The notes: a model not told the origin generated them from the sequence alone. DNA of 5,710 bases from Caulobacteraceae bacterium (GCA_030151985.1 JASLDZ010000426.1:1-5710); one strand, 5' to 3'; positions 1 through 5,510 are shown, numbered from the stretch's first letter. A program made the numbers and translations.

Positions 1-494
1 TGGCGCAGGGGCTGAAGCCCGCGCAGGAGGCGGACCTCGACGACTGGAGGACGATGATCTCCACCAACGTCGAGGCGCTGGTGGCGGTCACCCGCAAGGT
101 GCTGCCCACCCTGATCGAGCGGCGCGGCGCGATCGTGAACCTCAGCAGCGTGGCCGGGACCTATCCCTACAAATTCGGCAACGTCTACGCCGGGTCCAAG
201 GCGTTCGTGACGCAGTTCAGCTTGGCGCTGCGGGCCGACCTGCACGGCACGGGGGTGCGCGTCACCTCCATCGAGCCGGGGATGGCCGAGACCGAGTTCA
301 CCGTGGTGCGCACCAAGGGCGACCAGGCGGCCTCCGACGCCCTCTACAAGGGCGTGAACCCGATGACCGCCGACGACATCGCCGACGCCATCGTCTGGGT
401 CGCGACCCTGCCCCCCCACCTGAACGTCAACCGGCTGGAGATCATGCCGGTGAACCAGGACTTCGCCGGCTTCGCGGTGGCGCGGGAGGGCTGA
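1..494 (+). CDS. ydfG: YdfG-like short-chain dehydrogenase/reductase (NADP-dependent 3-hydroxy acid dehydrogenase), 5' end missing
   Basis: The reading frame is open from position 3 to the TGA at 492-494, giving about 163 C-terminal residues; the cofactor-binding N-terminal part (roughly 85 residues, judging by the ~248-residue E. coli YdfG) lies outside the window. The ATG at 54 is internal, because the frame upstream of it already reads like YdfG (PAxxAxxxDWxTMI). Visible classical SDR residues are the Asn of the ISTNV segment (structural Asn), the catalytic Ser in SSVAG (codon 147-149) and the YxxxK pair (Tyr codon 186-188, Lys codon 198-200). The stretches NVYAGSKAFVTQFSL, LRADLHGTGVRVTSIEPG and the LE-MPV C-terminus follow YdfG closely. 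Known members are cytosolic and oxidise 3-hydroxy acids or L-allo-threonine, or reduce malonic semialdehyde, with NADP(H). The substrate here is inferred from similarity only. The gene converges on the M13 peptidase gene, so its operon partners must lie to the left of the window. Confidence 0.9.
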   Translation, partial: AQGLKPAQEADLDDWRTMISTNVEALVAVTRKVLPTLIERRGAIVNLSSVAGTYPYKFGNVYAGSKAFVTQFSLALRADLHGTGVRVTSIEPGMAETEFTVVRTKGDQAASDALYKGVNPMTADDIADAIVWVATLPPHLNVNRLEIMPVNQDFAGFAVAREG

Positions 495-503
495 GCCCTC
501 CCG
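483..503. terminator. Hairpin between convergent genes, possible bidirectional terminator
   Basis: A perfect 9-bp G/C-rich stem (CGGGAGGGC at 483-491 pairing with GCCCTCCCG at 495-503) closes a three-base loop, TGA at 492-494, which is the stop codon of the ydfG-like gene. It sits in the short gap between two convergent genes, 11 bp from the stop of the M13 peptidase gene (514-516), so it could end transcription from either side. No T-run follows on either strand, so it is not a canonical intrinsic terminator. The structure is seen directly; the function is inferred from its location. Confidence 0.5.
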
Positions 504-513
504 GCCCTGCGGC

Positions 514-2580
514 TCACCAGATCTTCACCCGCTGGTCCGGCGCCACATAGAGCTTGTCGCCGGGCTTGACGTCGAAGGCCTGGTACCAGGCGTCGACGTT
601 GCGCACGACGTCGTTCACCCGCGCGGTGCCGGGCGAGTGCGGGTCGGTGTGGAGCTGCTGGATCAAGGCGTCGTCCCGCTCCTTGCCGCGCCACACCTGC
701 GCCCAGCCGAGGAACACGCGCTGGTCGCCGGTCAGCCCATCGATCACCGGCGCGGGCTTGCCGTGCAGCGAGCGGTGGTAGGCCTCCAGCGCCAGGTTGA
801 TGCCGCCGGCGTCGCCGATGTTCTCGCCCATGGTCAGCGCGCCGTTGATGTGCTCGCCGGGGAGGGGCTCGGTGGCCGAGTACTGGGCGCCGAGCGCGTC
901 GGTCTTGGCCTTGAACTTCACCGCGTCCGCCGGCGTCCACCAGTCGCGCAGCGTGCCGGTGCCGTCGGACTTGCGGCCCTGGTCGTCGAAGCCGTGGCTG
1001 ATCTCATGGCCGATCACGCCGCCGATGCCGCCGTAGTTGATCGCCGGGTCCGCCTTTGGGTCGAAGAACGGCGGCTGCAGGATGGCCGCGGGGAAGACGA
1101 TCTCGTTCTGCGTGGGGTTGTAGTAGGCGTTCACCGTCTGCGGCGTCATCGACCACTCCTTGCGGTCGACCGGGCCGCCGAGACGCCGCGCGCGACGATT
1201 CCACTCGAACTGGCGCGCCCGCTTGGCGTCGCCATAGAGGTCGGTCGGGCTGACCTCGAGCGCGGAGTAGTCGCGCCAGGCGTCGGGATAGGCGATCTTG
1301 ACGGTGAACTGCGCGAGCTTCTGCAGCGCCTGCGCCTTCGTCTCCGGCCCCATCCAGTCGAGCTTCTGGATGCGCGCGCCCAGCGCGTCCTTGATGTTGC
1401 CGACGAGGGCCAGCATCTGCGCCTTGGCCTCGGGCGTGAAGTATTTGGCGACGTAGACCTCGCCCACCGCCTCGCCCAACGCCCCGTTGGTGGCCGCCAC
1501 GCCCCGCTTCCAGCGCGGACGCTGCTGCGGCTGGCCGTTCAGCGTCTTGCCGCGGAACTCGAAGTTACGGTCGCTGAACGCCTTGGAGAGGTAGGGCGCG
1601 GCGTTGTCGGCCTCGTTGAACGCCAGCCAGGCCTGCAGCACCGGAACGGGCGTCTCGGCGAAGATCTTGGCCTTCTTCGGGAAGGCGGTGTTGTCCGACA
1701 GGATCACCCGGTCCGCCGAGCCGAGGCCCGAGGCGACGAAGAACCGCCGGAAGTCGAAGCCCGGCGCATAGGTCGCGAGCTCGGCCGTCGACATCGGGTT
1801 GTAGGTCTTGTCGCGGTCGCGCCGGTCCGCCCGCTCCCAGCTCGCCTCGGCCATCTTCGTCTCGAGCGCCACGATGGCCGCGGCGTTCTGCTCAGGCTCC
1901 GGCCACTGCGCCAGCCGCAGCATGTCGGCGACGTAGGCCTGGTAGGCCGCCTTCTTCGCCGCGAACGAGGGCTTCAGGTAGTAGTCCTTGTCCGGCAGGC
2001 CCAACCCGCCGGTGCCCATGTTGAGCGCATAGACGCCGGGGTTCTTGGCGTCCGGCGAGACGCCCGCGCCGAAGATGGAATCCGCGAAGCCGGACTTGTC
2101 GCCCATCAGCGCGGCGACCTCCTCGTGCGTCCGGGCCGCCTTGACCTTGGCGAGGTCGGCGACCAGCGGCGCGGCGCCCAGCGCCTCGACCCGCGGCTCG
2201 TCCATGAACGCCTTGTAGAAGGCGCCGATCTTGCCCTTGGGCGTGGTGGTGGGCGCGCCTGAGGCGGCGGCCTCCTCCAGGATCGCGCGCACCCGGTTCT
2301 CCGACAGGGTGGAGAGCAGGTCGAACGAGCCGTAGCGGCTGCGGTCGGCGGGGATGACCAGGTTCTTGACGTAGGTCCCGTTGGCGTAGGCGAAGAAGTC
2401 GTCGCCCGGCTTGACGCTCCGGTCCTCGCCCGCCGCGTCGAAGCCCCAGCGGCCGTAGTGGGGCGTGTTCAGGCCGGGGTCGAGCGGGTCGGGCGCGGGG
2501 GTCTGCGCGTGGGCGGCGAAGGCCGCGGCGGCCGAGCCGGCCAGGAGGACGAAGGCGAGGCGGCGGAAGCGTTGGGGCAA
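514..2580 (-). CDS. M13 family zinc metallopeptidase (PepO/neprilysin-like), secreted
   Basis: This 688-residue protein has the usual length and layout of M13 endopeptidases. A Sec-type signal peptide (RRxR, then a hydrophobic stretch at residues 8-23, likely cleaved after AHA, residue 25) implies a periplasmic location; no lipobox Cys is present. The N-terminal M13 domain begins with the KPGDDFFAYANGTY segment (about 57-70). The C-terminal catalytic domain holds NAYYNP (484-489, substrate backbone binding), the zinc motif HEISH (His525, Glu526, His529), the third ligand in ENIGD (Glu586, with Asp590), and HSPGTxR (His648, Arg654, matching neprilysin His711/Arg717). All catalytic residues are intact, so it should cleave oligopeptides. 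I see no cysteine in the whole protein, unlike the disulfide-bonded animal homologues. The start is TTG at 2580: an in-frame TGA at 2593-2595 leaves no upstream ATG, and the signal peptide would be lost with any later start. The gene follows ogt by 109 bp, which holds a GC-rich hairpin (2604-2623) but no clear promoter. Confidence 0.95.
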   Translation of the reverse strand: MPQRFRRLAFVLLAGSAAAAFAAHAQTPAPDPLDPGLNTPHYGRWGFDAAGEDRSVKPGDDFFAYANGTYVKNLVIPADRSRYGSFDLLSTLSENRVRAILEEAAASGAPTTTPKGKIGAFYKAFMDEPRVEALGAAPLVADLAKVKAARTHEEVAALMGDKSGFADSIFGAGVSPDAKNPGVYALNMGTGGLGLPDKDYYLKPSFAAKKAAYQAYVADMLRLAQWPEPEQNAAAIVALETKMAEASWERADRRDRDKTYNPMSTAELATYAPGFDFRRFFVASGLGSADRVILSDNTAFPKKAKIFAETPVPVLQAWLAFNEADNAAPYLSKAFSDRNFEFRGKTLNGQPQQRPRWKRGVAATNGALGEAVGEVYVAKYFTPEAKAQMLALVGNIKDALGARIQKLDWMGPETKAQALQKLAQFTVKIAYPDAWRDYSALEVSPTDLYGDAKRARQFEWNRRARRLGGPVDRKEWSMTPQTVNAYYNPTQNEIVFPAAILQPPFFDPKADPAINYGGIGGVIGHEISHGFDDQGRKSDGTGTLRDWWTPADAVKFKAKTDALGAQYSATEPLPGEHINGALTMGENIGDAGGINLALEAYHRSLHGKPAPVIDGLTGDQRVFLGWAQVWRGKERDDALIQQLHTDPHSPGTARVNDVVRNVDAWYQAFDVKPGDKLYVAPDQRVKIW

Positions 2581-2588
2581 GGCGGCGG

Positions 2589-2595
2589 TTCCTCA
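2589..2595 (-). promoter_or_regulatory. Ribosome-binding site supporting the TTG start of the M13 peptidase gene
   Basis: Read on the minus strand the sequence is TGAGGAA, with 8 nt between GAGGAA and the TTG at 2580-2578. Its first three bases are the in-frame TGA that closes the upstream frame, so translation must begin downstream of it, and TTG is the first start-type codon. Confidence 0.6.
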
Positions 2596-2689
2596 GGCGG
2601 GCGGCGCGCTCTTGGCGGCGCGCGATCGCCTCATGCGTAACAAATCCGTGACGCGGGCGTGCGTCCGGCCTGCAACATGGCGGGCGCGA

Positions 2690-3250
2690 TCAGGCGGGGC
2701 GGAGCGCCAGGGGCAGGGCGTCGAACAGGCCGCCGCCGGGCGTCGCGGCGCGCTCGATGTTCAGCAGGGCGATCTTGGTCCGGGCGCCCTCGCCGCCGGA
2801 GAAGCCCCCCGCCCGGCCGCCCTCGCCCAGCACCCGGTGGCAGGGGACGAGGATCGGGACGGGGTTGGTCGCCATCGCCCGCCCCACCGCCTGCGACAGC
2901 GCCACGTCGCCCAGCCCCCGGGCGAGCGCTCCGTAGGTGGTGGTCTCGCCGTAGGGCACCGCCAGCAGCAGGGCGTAGACGCGGCGGTGCAGGTCGGGCG
3001 CGGCGGAAAGGTCGAGCGGCCAAACGTCCGGGCGGCGCGGTTCTCCGGCGAGCATGGCGCCGATGTCGGCGATCACGGCGGCGATGGCTCGCGGCGTCTC
3101 GGCTTCGGGCGCGCCGGAGCGGCGGGCGACGCGGGCGGCGGTGGCGTCGCGCGTGGCTTCCGGAAGCTGCACGTGTGTCACCCGGCCTTCCGCCCAGGCG
3201 ATCCCGCAGGGGCCGAGCGGGGTGTCGAACAGGGCGTGACCGGCGCTCAT
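2690..3250 (-). CDS. ogt: Methylated-DNA--protein-cysteine S-methyltransferase (Ogt/AGT), with Gln at the arginine-finger position
   Basis: A 186-residue suicide DNA-repair protein that transfers methyl or alkyl groups from O6-alkylguanine (and O4-alkylthymine) to its own Cys in the cytosol. The active-site motif PCHRV (Cys137) is intact. The helix-turn-helix region carries VPYGETTTYGALA (Tyr106, equivalent to human AGT Tyr114) and Asn129 (human Asn137); GGFSGG follows at 148-153 and Glu166 matches human Glu172. It is a stand-alone Ogt-type protein without an Ada regulatory domain. The odd residue is Gln120: counting back from the active-site Cys, it occupies the place of human Arg128, the arginine finger that fills the gap left by the flipped base (SQAVGRAM here against the usual xRAVGxAx). 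The ATG at 3250 lies 10 bp after the trmB stop and has no strong Shine-Dalgarno sequence, which suggests translation following on from trmB within a metK-trmB-ogt transcript. Confidence 0.93.
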   Translation of the reverse strand: MSAGHALFDTPLGPCGIAWAEGRVTHVQLPEATRDATAARVARRSGAPEAETPRAIAAVIADIGAMLAGEPRRPDVWPLDLSAAPDLHRRVYALLLAVPYGETTTYGALARGLGDVALSQAVGRAMATNPVPILVPCHRVLGEGGRAGGFSGGEGARTKIALLNIERAATPGGGLFDALPLALRPA

Positions 3251-3260
3251 GCGCCGCAGG

Positions 3261-3923
3261 TTAGACCCGCTCGAAGTCCAGGAACACCGGCGCGCAGTCG
3301 CCGAGCTTCTTGGTCTCGTAGCGGGTTGTCACGTGGTCGGCCGGAGGGATCCGCCAGTCGTCTGCGCGCGTGGCGGTCCAGCGCAGGGCTGGCTCGGCGC
3401 GCAGCGTCTCCAGGGCGCGGTCGGCGTAGTCGGCCCAGTCGGTGGCGAAGCGCAGGCGGCCGCCGGGCTTAAGCACCCGCGCCAGCTCGGCCGCGAAGGC
3501 GGGCTGCACCAGGCGCCGCTTGTGGTGGCGCGCCTTGGGCCAGGGGTCGGGGAAGAGGATGAAGACACGGTCCAGGGAGGCGGCCGGCAGCGCGGCGAGG
3601 AGGTCGCGGGCGTCCCCGACGTGCAGGCGCACGTTGGACAGGCCCCGCTCCTCGATGTGACGCAGCGCGCTGGCGGCGCCGTTCCAGAACGGTTCGGCGC
3701 CGAGGTAGCGCACGTCCGGGCGGCGAGCCGCCTGCTCGGCCATGTGCTCGCCGCCGCCGAACCCGATCTCGAGCCACGTCTCTCCCTCGCCCAGCGGAGG
3801 GGCGGCGAGGTCGATCGCGAGCTCCGGCAGCAGCGTCTCGACCAGCGCCGCCTGCCGCGGCTTGATCGGCCGCGCCTTGATCCGCCCGAACGAGCGGAGC
3901 GGGCCATGGGGCTGCTGGGTCAT
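3261..3923 (-). CDS. trmB: tRNA (guanine-N7-)-methyltransferase TrmB
   Basis: A 220-residue SAM-dependent enzyme that forms N7-methylguanosine at position 46 of the tRNA variable loop. Visible family motifs, in order: the LRSFGRIKARP N-terminus (9-19), typical of alphaproteobacterial TrmB; SAM-binding motif I, LEIGFGGGEH (51-60); GAEPF (75-79); FPDPWPKxRHHKRR (124-137), the TrmB signature; the post-I loop LKPGGRLRFATDW (151-163); and TTRYETKKLG (199-208), the C-terminal tRNA/SAM motif. Length is normal. The reading frame stays open upstream to about 4565, but that part runs through the palindromic repeat and antiparallel to no known domain, in a frame overlapping metK; the real start is the ATG at 3923, which has a GGAGG sequence 5 nt upstream and begins the conserved N-terminus. 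The stop codon is 10 bp before the ogt start. The ribosome-binding site lies inside a repeat hairpin (see 3924-3948). Confidence 0.96.
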   Translation of the reverse strand: MTQQPHGPLRSFGRIKARPIKPRQAALVETLLPELAIDLAAPPLGEGETWLEIGFGGGEHMAEQAARRPDVRYLGAEPFWNGAASALRHIEERGLSNVRLHVGDARDLLAALPAASLDRVFILFPDPWPKARHHKRRLVQPAFAAELARVLKPGGRLRFATDWADYADRALETLRAEPALRWTATRADDWRIPPADHVTTRYETKKLGDCAPVFLDFERV

Positions 3924-3948
3924 CTCTCCCTCCCCCTCGTGGGGAGGG
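3924..3948 (-). promoter_or_regulatory. trmB ribosome-binding site buried in a hairpin stem
   Basis: On the mRNA strand GGAGG (3933-3929) lies 5 nt before the trmB ATG within the purine tract GGGAGGGAGAG. The same GGAGG is part of the 3' arm of a perfect 8-bp hairpin (3948-3941 pairing with 3935-3928, 5-nt loop). If this hairpin forms in the mRNA, the ribosome-binding site is paired. The sequence and pairing are seen directly; any effect on translation is inferred. Confidence 0.6.
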
Positions 3949-4061
3949 GGGACCGCCGCCGAAGGCGGGGGTGGGTGGGGGGCCGCGCGCTCGACGTCGG
4001 CGCGGGGGGGTCCCCACCCACCCTGCGGCGCAGGGTCCCCCCCTCCCCACAAGGGGGAGGG
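3928..4061. repeat. Nested palindromic intergenic repeat element, REP/MITE-like
   Basis: A 134-bp imperfect palindrome fills the metK-trmB gap. Outer arms: 24 bp at 3928-3951 and 4038-4061, inverted copies with one mismatch. Inner arms: GGGTGGGTGGGG at 3969-3980 and its exact complement at 4012-4023. Each arm also folds on itself: an 8-bp stem with a 5-nt loop at 3928-3948 and again at 4041-4061, a 5-bp stem with GAA loop at 3955-3967, and a perfect 7-bp stem with GGC loop at 4020-4036. The apex holds a 6-bp stem (3983-3988 with 4000-4005) around the small palindrome CGACGTCG. The element can thus form one long hairpin or a cluster of small ones. It encodes no protein, ends 8 bp from the metK stop and enters the trmB ribosome-binding site. 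I recall closely similar C/G-tract repeats dispersed in Caulobacterales genomes; copy number cannot be judged from this window. Confidence 0.85.
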
Positions 4062-4069
4062 ATAGGACG

Positions 4070-5263
4070 TCACGCCAAACCCTTGAGCTGGTCCACGAGG
4101 TCGGTCTTCTCCCAGGAGAACCCACCGTCGGCGTCCGGTTCGCGGCCGAAGTGGCCGTAGGCGGCGGTGCGGGCGTAGATGGGCTTGTTCAGGCCGAGGT
4201 GCTCGCGGATGGCGCGGGGGGTGCAGCCGCCCATCATCTCCGGGAGCGCCTTCTCCAGCTTGGCCGGATCGATCTGCCCGTCCACCAGGTCGACGTAGAA
4301 GCTGAGCGGCTGGGAGACGCCGATGGCGTAGCCGATCTGCAGCGTGCAGCGACGCGCCAGCCCCGCGGCGACCACGTTCTTGGCCAGGTAGCGGCAGGCG
4401 TAGGCGGCGGAGCGGTCGACCTTGGTCGGATCCTTGCCGCTGAAGGCGCCGCCCCCGTGCGGGGCGGCGCCGCCGTAGGTGTCGACGATGATCTTGCGGC
4501 CGGTCAGGCCCGTGTCGCCGTCGGGGCCGCCGATCTCGAAGATGCCGGTGGGGTTCACGTGCCACTCAGTCTCAGCCGTGATGAAGTCGGCCGGCAGCAC
4601 CTCGCGGATGTGCGGCTCCACGATCTTGCGGACGTCAGCGGGGGTCAGGCCCTTGGCGTGCTGGGTCGAGAGCACGATGGAAGTGGCGCGGACGGGCACG
4701 CCTTTCTCGTAGTGCAGGGTGACCTGGCTCTTGGCGTCGGGCTCCAGCCCCGAGTCCGTCGACGCTTTGCGCACCTGCGCCAGCCTGCGCAGGATGTCCT
4801 GGCTGTACTGCAGGGTGGCGGGCATCAGGGCGTCGGTCTCGTTCGTCGCGTAGCCGAACATGATGCCCTGGTCGCCGGCGCCCTCGTCCTTGTTGCCGGC
4901 CGCGTCCACGCCCACCGCGATGTCGGCCGACTGGCCGTGCAGGTGGTTCTCGAAGCTGAAGTGCTCGTGGTGGAAGCCCTCCTGCTCGTAGCCGATGTCC
5001 TTCACCGCGGCGCGGACGGCGGCCTCGATCTCGTCGGTGACGCCGGGGGCCCATTCGCCCTTGGTGTCCATGATCCCCTGGCCGCGGATCTCGCCCGCGA
5101 GCACGACGCGGTTGGTGGTGGTCAGCGTCTCGCAGGCGACGCGGGCGTGGGGGTCCTTGGCGAGGAACAGGTCGACCACGGTGTCGGAGATGCGGTCGGC
5201 GACCTTGTCGGGATGCCCCTCGGACACGCTCTCGCTGGTGAAGATGTAGCTGGGTCGGATCAA
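4070..5263 (-). CDS. metK: S-adenosylmethionine synthetase (methionine adenosyltransferase) MetK
   Basis: A 397-residue cytosolic enzyme that makes SAM from methionine and ATP and releases phosphate and pyrophosphate; members work as tetramers with Mg2+ and K+. Diagnostic segments: FTSESVSEGHPDKVADRISD (8-27, with catalytic His17), ACETL and LAGEI (Glu45 and Glu58, the methionine and metal region), GAGDQGIMFGYA (128-139, signature 1) and GGGAFSGKDPTKVDRSAAY (270-288, signature 2, phosphate-binding Lys277/Asp278). Length is normal and no key residue is missing. The start is TTG at 5263: there is no ATG upstream before an in-frame stop at 5324-5326, and a GGAG lies 7 nt before the TTG. MetK heads a minus-strand series with trmB and ogt. 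Upstream is an 18-bp palindrome that probably binds a SAM-cycle regulator. Confidence 0.97.
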   Translation of the reverse strand: MIRPSYIFTSESVSEGHPDKVADRISDTVVDLFLAKDPHARVACETLTTTNRVVLAGEIRGQGIMDTKGEWAPGVTDEIEAAVRAAVKDIGYEQEGFHHEHFSFENHLHGQSADIAVGVDAAGNKDEGAGDQGIMFGYATNETDALMPATLQYSQDILRRLAQVRKASTDSGLEPDAKSQVTLHYEKGVPVRATSIVLSTQHAKGLTPADVRKIVEPHIREVLPADFITAETEWHVNPTGIFEIGGPDGDTGLTGRKIIVDTYGGAAPHGGGAFSGKDPTKVDRSAAYACRYLAKNVVAAGLARRCTLQIGYAIGVSQPLSFYVDLVDGQIDPAKLEKALPEMMGGCTPRAIREHLGLNKPIYARTAAYGHFGREPDADGGFSWEKTDLVDQLKGLA

Positions 5264-5270
5264 GGGAGGG

Positions 5271-5274
5271 CTCC
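5271..5274 (-). promoter_or_regulatory. Ribosome-binding site supporting the metK TTG start
   Basis: The mRNA-strand GGAG is separated by 7 nt from the TTG at 5263-5261. The upstream frame has no ATG between this TTG and the TAA at 5326-5324, so this site decides the start. Confidence 0.6.
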
Positions 5275-5308
5275 GGTCGCCGCGTGCCGGCGTGTCAAGC
5301 GGCGGCCA

Positions 5309-5336
5309 CCTATAAGGATATCCTTATATCCCGCAA
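5309..5336 (-). promoter_or_regulatory. Possible metK promoter overlapping the palindromic operator
   Basis: On the minus strand TTGCGG (5336-5331) and TATAGG (5314-5309) are spaced by 16 bp, giving a plausible -35/-10 pair and a leader of about 38-40 nt before metK. The spacer and -10 region coincide with the 18-bp palindrome, as expected for repression by an operator-bound protein. Neither hexamer is perfect and no transcription start is known. Confidence 0.4.
5311..5328. promoter_or_regulatory. 18-bp perfect palindrome upstream of metK, probable SahR-type operator
   Basis: TATAAGGATATCCTTATA is a perfect inverted repeat and an AT-rich island in very GC-rich DNA, 48 nt before the metK start. 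Its form (ATAA-RGATATCY-TTAT) resembles, from memory, the operator predicted for SahR, an ArsR-family repressor that senses S-adenosylhomocysteine and controls SAM-cycle genes (ahcY, metK, metE/metH, metF) in Proteobacteria. The palindrome is seen directly; naming the regulator is inference from motif and target gene. No regulator gene lies in this window. Confidence 0.65.
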
Positions 5337-5421
5337 GCACGGCCGACGGACCCGCCGGTCGCACGAAGCGGCGGCGCGCGCGACGATCCGTTGCGCCGCA
5401 ACATGTTCGCCCGCGCTCGCG

Positions 5422-5449
5422 TTGACAGGGGGCGGGAGCGGTCTAAGAA
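5422..5449 (+). promoter_or_regulatory. Putative housekeeping promoter for sdhC
   Basis: TTGACAG (5422-5428) followed after 13 bp by TCTAAGAA (5442-5449) fits the Caulobacter vegetative sigma pattern as I recall it (TTGACGS, 10-14 bp, GCTANAWC) better than the E. coli pattern. It would give a leader of about 55 nt before the sdhC ATG. The -10 region lies in the loop of a small inverted repeat (GCGGT/ACCGC, 5438-5453). Confidence 0.5.
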
Positions 5450-5463
5450 CCGCGCCAGCCGCG

Positions 5464-5483
5464 CGGCCGTCTGATCGGCCGTC
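5464..5483 (+). repeat. Short duplicated CGGCCGTC in the sdhC leader
   Basis: CGGCCGTC occurs at 5464-5471 and 5476-5483. Because CGGCCG is its own complement, the two copies can also pair as a 6-bp stem with a 6-nt loop, in the predicted 5' untranslated region of sdhC. It may simply reflect the base composition. Confidence 0.3.
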
Positions 5484-5510
5484 ACCTAAGGCACGGAGCC
5501 GCCCTCAGGC

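Noticed and set aside
637..2262. Long open frame (541 codons) on the plus strand opposite the M13 peptidase gene
   Set aside because: It is low-complexity in composition (Arg, Gly, Val, Leu rich), has no recognisable motif, and is the expected antisense shadow of a GC-rich gene whose minus-strand product has all M13 motifs.
2604..2623. GCGCGC hairpin between ogt and the M13 peptidase gene as a terminator
   Set aside because: The 6-bp stem has an 8-nt loop and no T-run, and such GCGCGC pairs are expected by chance at this base composition.
2631..3023. Open frame of 130 codons on the minus strand overlapping ogt
   Set aside because: Its product is an Arg/Ala/Gly-rich out-of-frame reading of ogt, which has an intact PCHRV active site in the other frame.
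3924..4565. Upstream extension of the trmB frame into metK
   Set aside because: The frame stays open only because the DNA is GC-rich; the extra residues pass through the repeat and overlap metK in another frame, and the conserved TrmB N-terminus with a GGAGG begins at 3923.
5293..5298. Perfect TTGACA on the minus strand upstream of metK
   Set aside because: No -10-like sequence lies 10-18 bp downstream, where the DNA is GC-rich and already the ribosome-binding site, and a start site there would leave almost no leader.
5264..5310. SAM riboswitch in the metK leader
   Set aside because: The leader is only about 40 nt and I see no SAM-I or SAM-II type helices or pseudoknot; the palindrome upstream fits a protein operator better.
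3971..5425. Long open frame (484 codons) on the plus strand opposite metK
   Set aside because: It starts inside the palindromic repeat, runs antisense to metK and through its promoter, and shows no domain; it is a composition-driven shadow.
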